The notes under the pieces are model-generated. The model saw only the letters and a program-made list of their open reading frames with translations, did not search any database and was not told the DNA's origin. A program made the translations under genes and the position numbers. DNA of 19,646 nt from Methylophilaceae bacterium UBA7525. GTDB taxonomy: Bacteria; Pseudomonadota; Gammaproteobacteria; Burkholderiales; Methylophilaceae. The first letter of the stretch is position 1; every line of letters begins with the position of its first letter. This document shows positions 15,947 through 19,646 of this stretch, in pieces. Where the stretch lies: the NCBI GenBank assembly GCA_002479405.1, contig DLMX01000049.1:15931-35576 (forward strand), in the 5' to 3' direction.

Positions 15947-15973
15947 CCGCAACCGTTCTTCAAGGAGCATCAG

Positions 15974-16348
15974 ATGCTGGTCTCACGCATCGTGGCTACA
16001 CCCGCAGCAGAAGCATTGATTGATGAACTCAGGGCCAGACATGGCGACCTCATGTTTCATCAATCCGGCGGTTGCTGCGAAGGCAGCGCACCCATGTGTC
16101 TGAAAGCGGGTGAGATGCTGGTAGGAGCATCGGATATCAAATTGGGCATCGTGCATGGCGTGCCCTTTTACATGGCAAAGTTCCAGTTCGAATATTGGGA
16201 GCACACCCATCTGACGCTGGATGCGATTGCCGGCCACGGTGGCCAATTCTCACTGGAACAGGGGACGGGGCGGCATTTCATTATCCGCTCGCGCTTGTTC
16301 ACCGACGAGGAATTGCAGCAACTGCCGCCGGTGGAGAATTGCGGCTAA
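15974..16348 (+). CDS. DUF779 family protein
   Basis: This 124-residue protein belongs to DUF779, a family commonly found next to AcoD/ExaC-type aldehyde dehydrogenases; its function is not established. It shows FHQSGGCCEGSAPMC with C34, C35 and C42, a cysteine-rich loop that might bind metal or react with thiols (inference). It also shows the family segments YMAKFQFEYWEHTHLTLD and GRGFSLE-like GGQFSLEQGTGRHFIIRSR. The ATG at 15974 has AAGGAG seven bases upstream. An upstream in-frame ATG at 15920 lies inside the terminator hairpin and is unlikely. No separate promoter was recognised, so expression may depend on read-through of the terminator. Confidence 0.85.
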   Translation: MLVSRIVATPAAEALIDELRARHGDLMFHQSGGCCEGSAPMCLKAGEMLVGASDIKLGIVHGVPFYMAKFQFEYWEHTHLTLDAIAGHGGQFSLEQGTGRHFIIRSRLFTDEELQQLPPVENCG

Positions 16349-16377
16349 AACCGTGAAGAATCAACAACAGTGAGTCT

Positions 16378-16728
16378 TTACTGACGAGGCGCCAGAAGCC
16401 CCGTCAATGTATTCAACTCATTCTCTACAGCCTGATAGGATTTGAATTCAATCTCGCGATAACGCCGCAATACCTCATGCCCGAACTCGGTCATCTGTGC
16501 GCCACCTCCGTGACTGCCGCCGGTCGCTGTATGCACCAGCGGCTCGCGGAAACTTTTGTTCATGGTATCGACCAGATCCCAGGCTCGCTTGTAGGACATA
16601 CCCATCTGCCGTGCCGCCGCTGAAATCGAACCGCTTTCTGCAATCGCTTCAAGCAGGTCAGCCTTGCCCGGGCCAATGGCGGAAACCTTGCCATAGGGCA
16701 GGTGAATTTTGATGTTTTTTGCTGTCAT
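16378..16728 (-). CDS. modE: ModE-like regulator, DNA-binding domain only
   Basis: This 116-residue protein matches the N-terminal winged-helix domain of ModE. GPGKADLLEAIAESGSISAA and RQMGMSYKRAWDLVDTMN form the helix-turn-helix (about 23-58), then GGSHGGGAQMTEFG is the wing. It stops after the dimerisation helix; the molbindin (TOBE) domains that bind molybdate in E. coli ModE (262 residues) are absent. Short ModE-like proteins are known, and one in Campylobacter jejuni has been reported to act on both molybdate and tungstate transporter genes. Its likely targets here are the ModE boxes at 6057-6110. The ATG at 16728 has no clear ribosome binding site. It is divergent from moaA and convergent with the DUF779 gene. 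Confidence 0.88.
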   Translation of the reverse strand: MTAKNIKIHLPYGKVSAIGPGKADLLEAIAESGSISAAARQMGMSYKRAWDLVDTMNKSFREPLVHTATGGSHGGGAQMTEFGHEVLRRYREIEFKSYQAVENELNTLTGLLAPRQ

Positions 16729-16737
16729 AAGAATATA

Positions 16738-16767
16738 TTGCCAATATCTGATGGTTATTACTATAAC
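16738..16767 (+). promoter_or_regulatory. Predicted sigma-70 promoter of the moaA operon
   Basis: TTGCCA (16738-16743) and TATAAC (16762-16767) are 18 bases apart, each matching 5 of 6 consensus bases. They would give a leader of about 90 bases before moaA. Confidence 0.45.
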
Positions 16768-16768
16768 C
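16753..16768. promoter_or_regulatory. Palindrome over the moaA -10 element, possible operator
   Basis: GGTTAT and ATAACC form a perfect inverted repeat around TACT, covering the predicted -10 hexamer of moaA. The flanked half ATGGTTAT is the exact reverse complement of ATAACCAT in ModE-like operator 1. The spacing between halves does not fit the standard ModE box, so the binding protein is uncertain. Confidence 0.4.
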
Positions 16769-16832
16769 CTACTCCGTGCAGCATTGTTAATGCCTGGTGA
16801 AAGACTTAAAATTGAACGTCTTAGCTAATTAC

Positions 16833-16848
16833 TGCGCCTGCTGGCGCA
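16833..16848 (+). other. Hairpin just upstream of moaA
   Basis: TGCGCC and GGCGCA pair perfectly around the loop TGCT. The stem ends 18 bases before the moaA ATG and directly abuts AGG, the only Shine-Dalgarno-like bases nearby. It could affect translation. A molybdenum cofactor riboswitch was considered but not recognised. Confidence 0.35.
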
Positions 16849-16866
16849 AGGTCAACCAACTTCCCA

Positions 16867-17877
16867 ATGTCAGCTACAACCGATTCACAACCCGCATTGC
16901 TTGACCAGTTTGGTCGGAAAGTCGATTACATTCGCCTTTCGATCACCGATCGTTGCGATTTCCGCTGCGTCTATTGCATGTCGGAAGACATGACCTTTCT
17001 GCCACGCGACGAGGTACTGTCGCTGGAAGAATGCGCAAGGCTGGTCAAAGTCTTCGTGGATCTGGGTGTCAGCAAGGTCCGCATTACAGGAGGCGAACCG
17101 CTGGTCAGGAAGAATGCCCTGTGGCTGTTCGAACAGATCGGACAGCTTCAAGGACTGCGTGAGCTAGTGGTCACTACTAACGGATCGCAGCTTGAATCGC
17201 AGGCAGCGGCTTTGAAAAAAGCCGGCGTCAAACGCATCAACATCAGTCTGGACAGCCTCGATGCCGAACGTTTCCGCAAGATCACCCGCGTCGGCGAGTT
17301 GGAGAAAGTACTGCGCGGAATCGCAGCGGCGAAGCAGGTCGGCTTTGAAAACATCAAGCTCAATACGGTGCTGATGCGCGACATCAATGATGACGAAGCA
17401 CTGTCATTATTGGAGTTCGCCATCGAACAGGAAATGGATATCGCCTACATCGAGGAAATGCCCTTGGGTGAAGTCAATCATCAGCGCAATTCCACCTATG
17501 TCAGCAACGATGCCACCCTCAAGCTGTTACAACAACATCACACCCTGATCAGTAGCGCAGAAACCACCGGTGGACCGGCAAAATACTGGCGCATCCCCGG
17601 CACACAGACCCGCGTCGGTTTCATTTCACCGCATAGCCACAATTTCTGCGAATCCTGCAATCGCGTGCGTATCAGCTGCAAGGGCGAGCTTTTCCTCTGC
17701 CTCGGCCACGAGGACAAGATCGACCTCATGCCACTACTTAGGGCACATCCGGATGACGATGCGCCTTTGATCCGGGCCATTCTGAATTCCATGCAGATCA
17801 AGCCCAAAGGCCATGATTTTGACCTGCGGCGGGCTGAGCCAGCCGTGATACGCTTCATGTCGCACACGGGCGGCTAA
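16867..17877 (+). CDS. moaA: GTP 3',8-cyclase MoaA
   Basis: MoaA is the radical-SAM enzyme that, with MoaC, starts molybdenum cofactor synthesis by converting GTP to the precursor of cyclic pyranopterin monophosphate. The 336-residue protein has the SAM-cluster cysteines C30, C34 and C37 (CDFRCVYC), the GGEP motif (75-78), and the second [4Fe-4S] site C261, C264 and C278 (CESC...FLC) with the GTP-binding Arg in NRVRISC. It ends in the conserved Gly-Gly tail (MSHTGG). No good ribosome binding site precedes the ATG. It is first in the operon moaA-fdhD-mobA-mobB; the fdhD ATG follows 25 bases after the stop. moaC, moaD and moaE are not in the window. Confidence 0.96.
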   Translation: MSATTDSQPALLDQFGRKVDYIRLSITDRCDFRCVYCMSEDMTFLPRDEVLSLEECARLVKVFVDLGVSKVRITGGEPLVRKNALWLFEQIGQLQGLRELVVTTNGSQLESQAAALKKAGVKRINISLDSLDAERFRKITRVGELEKVLRGIAAAKQVGFENIKLNTVLMRDINDDEALSLLEFAIEQEMDIAYIEEMPLGEVNHQRNSTYVSNDATLKLLQQHHTLISSAETTGGPAKYWRIPGTQTRVGFISPHSHNFCESCNRVRISCKGELFLCLGHEDKIDLMPLLRAHPDDDAPLIRAILNSMQIKPKGHDFDLRRAEPAVIRFMSHTGG

Positions 17878-17902
17878 TCGCCCATTCGCATCGACATTCC
17901 TC

Positions 17903-18727
17903 ATGACATTCCAGCGCCCCATTACTTCACAGGCCTCACGCCCGCTCACCTTTGGTGTCACGGCAACCAATGAACACGGCGAACAGGTGGAAACCGAGAT
18001 CGCCGGGGAAGCGCCGCTGACACTATATGTCGACAAGCAGGAAATCGTCACGCTGATGACGCTGGGCGCCGCACCTGAAGCCCTGGCCATAGGCTATCTG
18101 CGCAACCAGCGCCTGATCGGCAGCATAGATGAGATCGCCGAAGTCCATGTCGACTGGGAAGTCGATGCCGTGGCAGTCACCACGCGCCATGGACTGCAAG
18201 CGACAGAACGCTTGGGCAAGCGCACCGTCACCACGGGCTGCGGACAGGGCACCGTGTTCGGCGACCTGATGGAAGACATCGACAACATCCACTTGCCGCA
18301 AGGTGCGGTGCTGCAGGAATCGACCTTGTATGCACTGCTGGATAATGTGCGCCTCTACGATAGCCTCTACAAAAAAGCCGGCGCATTGCATGGCTGTGCA
18401 CTGGCCAAGGGTAGCGATATCCTCTATTACATCGAGGATGTCGGCCGCCATAATGCCGTGGATGCGATTGCCGGCATGATGTGGCTGGACAATGTCGTCG
18501 GTGATGACAAGATTTTCTATACCACCGGCCGACTCACCAGCGAGATGGTAATCAAGGCCGCGCAGATGCGGGTGCCCTTCCTGGTCTCGCGCTCAGGCCT
18601 GACGCGCATGGGCTGGGAAATCGCCAACAAGGTCGGCATGACCATGATAGGCCGCTCGCAAGGCAAACACTTCCTGATCTTCACCGGCGCCGAACGCTTC
18701 CGCTTCTCCGGAAAGACCGATACATGA
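17903..18727 (+). CDS. fdhD: FdhD-family sulfurtransferase paralog with one cysteine in the active loop
   Basis: This 274-residue FdhD-family protein has the family signature IEDVGRHNAVDAIAG and YTTGRLTSEMVIKAAQMRVP. The active loop reads TGCGQGT, so C113 remains but the second cysteine of the usual CxxC (position 116) is Gly. In E. coli FdhD the first cysteine is reported to be the important one, so sulfur transfer may still be possible. It differs strongly from the FdhD at 11035-11883 and may serve another bis-MGD enzyme or a different step. Its stop overlaps the mobA ATG by four bases, tying it to guanylylation of the cofactor. Confidence 0.92.
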   Translation: MTFQRPITSQASRPLTFGVTATNEHGEQVETEIAGEAPLTLYVDKQEIVTLMTLGAAPEALAIGYLRNQRLIGSIDEIAEVHVDWEVDAVAVTTRHGLQATERLGKRTVTTGCGQGTVFGDLMEDIDNIHLPQGAVLQESTLYALLDNVRLYDSLYKKAGALHGCALAKGSDILYYIEDVGRHNAVDAIAGMMWLDNVVGDDKIFYTTGRLTSEMVIKAAQMRVPFLVSRSGLTRMGWEIANKVGMTMIGRSQGKHFLIFTGAERFRFSGKTDT

Positions 18728-19305
18728 GCATCACCGGGGTGGTACTGGCAGGTGGCCTTGGGCGCCGGATGGGCGGCGCGGATAAAGGCCTGATAGCGTT
18801 CGCCGGCAAACCGATGGTGGTGCATGTACTGGAAAGACTCGGCCCGCAAGTCGATGAAATCCTGATCAATGCCAATCGCGAGATCGACCGATATTCGGCT
18901 TTTGGTTATCCGGTGATTCCGGATGAAATCGAAGGTTTCGCCGGGCCGCTCGCAGGGCTGCACCGTGGCATGTGCGCAGCCAATCAACCGTACGTCCTGA
19001 CTGTGCCCTGCGACTCGCCATTCCTGCCGGCAGATCTTGCCAGCCGGCTGATGCAGGCACTGCAGCAAGCCGATGCCGAACTGGCCGTTGCAAAAACCGG
19101 CACACAGGCGCATCCGGTCTTCTGCCTGTGTCGCACCAGCCTGAAGAATCACCTGCAAAGCTATCTGCAAAGCGGCGGGCGTAAAATAGATGCTTGGTAC
19201 GGCACACTCAAGGTAGTGGAAGTGGCGTTCGACGACCAGCCGCAGGCTTTCGCCAACATCAACACTATTGAAGAACTCGAATCACTGCAGGATAGGAACA
19301 GGTAG
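18724..19305 (+). CDS. mobA: Molybdenum cofactor guanylyltransferase MobA
   Basis: MobA attaches GMP from GTP to molybdopterin to build the bis-MGD cofactor that FdsA needs. The 193-residue protein fits the family length. The nucleotide loop is LAGGLGRRMGGADKGL (8-23), followed by GFAGPLAGLHRGM (71-83) and VPCDSPF with the metal-binding Asp97. QAHPVFCL and FANINTIEELE near the end are also typical. It is translationally coupled to the upstream fdhD (ATGA overlap) and followed after 4 bases by mobB. Confidence 0.96.
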   Translation: MSITGVVLAGGLGRRMGGADKGLIAFAGKPMVVHVLERLGPQVDEILINANREIDRYSAFGYPVIPDEIEGFAGPLAGLHRGMCAANQPYVLTVPCDSPFLPADLASRLMQALQQADAELAVAKTGTQAHPVFCLCRTSLKNHLQSYLQSGGRKIDAWYGTLKVVEVAFDDQPQAFANINTIEELESLQDRNR

Positions 19306-19309
19306 ACCA

Positions 19310-19646
19310 TTGGCAGCCAACAAACAGATTTCCGGCAAAGTGCCCTTACTGGGTTTTTGCGCCTACGGTAGCGGCGTCGGCAAAACCACGCTACTGACCA
19401 GCCTGATCCCCGTGTTGAATGCACACGGCCTGCGCATTTCGGTGATCAAACACGCGCATCACAGCTTCGATATCGACCATCCGGGCAAGGACAGCTACCG
19501 CCTGCGTGAATCCGGTGCGGTACAGATGCTGCTCGGCTCGCGCCACCGCTGGGCCTTGATGACCGAACTTTCCCGCACCCGCAACCAGCAGCCGGAAGAA
19601 CCCGGGCTTGCCGAGCTGCTGCCGCATATCGACGCCGATCTGGTCA
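19310..19646 (+). CDS. mobB: Molybdopterin-guanine dinucleotide biosynthesis protein MobB (partial)
   Basis: An open frame starts at TTG 19310, with AGGAACAGG ending 8 bases upstream, and runs off the window after 112 codons. It shows the P-loop GSGVGKTTLLTSL, then RISVIKHAHHSFDIDHPGKD and SYRLRESGAVQMLLGS, which identify MobB, a GTP-binding partner of MobA that is not strictly essential. No ATG lies in a suitable place, so a rare TTG start is likely. The C-terminal end is missing. Confidence 0.92.
   Translation, partial: MAANKQISGKVPLLGFCAYGSGVGKTTLLTSLIPVLNAHGLRISVIKHAHHSFDIDHPGKDSYRLRESGAVQMLLGSRHRWALMTELSRTRNQQPEEPGLAELLPHIDADLV

Noticed and set aside
15920..15973. N-terminal extension of the DUF779 protein from ATG 15920
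   Set aside because: The ATG lies inside the terminator hairpin, while the internal ATG at 15974 has a strong AAGGAG.
16769..16866. Possible molybdenum cofactor riboswitch before moaA
   Set aside because: The leader is about 100 bases with one small hairpin and a weak 5-pair stem (AAGAC/GTCTT), but I could not recognise the conserved Moco RNA core. A covariance model search would be decisive.

Overview
The window looks like chromosomal DNA from a betaproteobacterium, probably of the Nitrosomonadales/Methylophilaceae type. The trxA-rho-rpmE order, the protein sequences and the GC-rich coding bias support this, but the genus is an inference and not secure. No mobile element, tRNA, rRNA or CRISPR array is visible. 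Nearly all of the window is coding, and most of it serves one theme: making, metallating, sulfurating and regulating a molybdenum- or tungsten-dependent NAD+-linked formate dehydrogenase.

Region 1 (1-3715, + strand) is housekeeping. It holds the 3' end of thioredoxin, transcription terminator Rho, ribosomal protein L31 with its own promoter and terminator, and an ArnT-like membrane glycosyltransferase. A 48-nt hairpin lies in the trxA-rho gap. Downstream of rho is a diverged second copy of the last 26 codons of rho.

Region 2 (3723-5953, - strand) is an ABC transporter operon, tupA-tupB-tupC, predicted to import tungstate (or molybdate). Region 3 (6143-12104, + strand) is the divergent fdsG-fdsB-fdsA-fdhD-fdsD operon for the soluble NAD+-dependent formate dehydrogenase and its sulfurtransferase. 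The AT-rich gap between them carries two good ModE-type operator matches in tandem and one weaker one. Metal import and the metalloenzyme therefore probably share one regulator.

Region 4 (12134-16348) holds an AcoR-type sigma-54 activator (- strand), a divergent NAD-dependent aldehyde dehydrogenase, and a DUF779 protein. The divergent gap contains TGTCTCA-type repeats and a well-spaced -24/-12 promoter. A strong hairpin terminator separates the dehydrogenase gene from the DUF779 gene.

Region 5 (16378-19646) holds a ModE-like regulator reduced to its DNA-binding domain (- strand), and divergent from it moaA-fdhD-mobA-mobB for molybdenum cofactor synthesis, with mobB cut by the window edge. 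A palindrome lies on the predicted moaA -10 element. Together the pieces form a likely regulatory loop: TupABC brings in the oxyanion, MoaA and MobA/MobB contribute to the bis-MGD cofactor, one or both FdhD proteins sulfurate it, FdsGBAD uses it, and the ModE-like protein may control the set.
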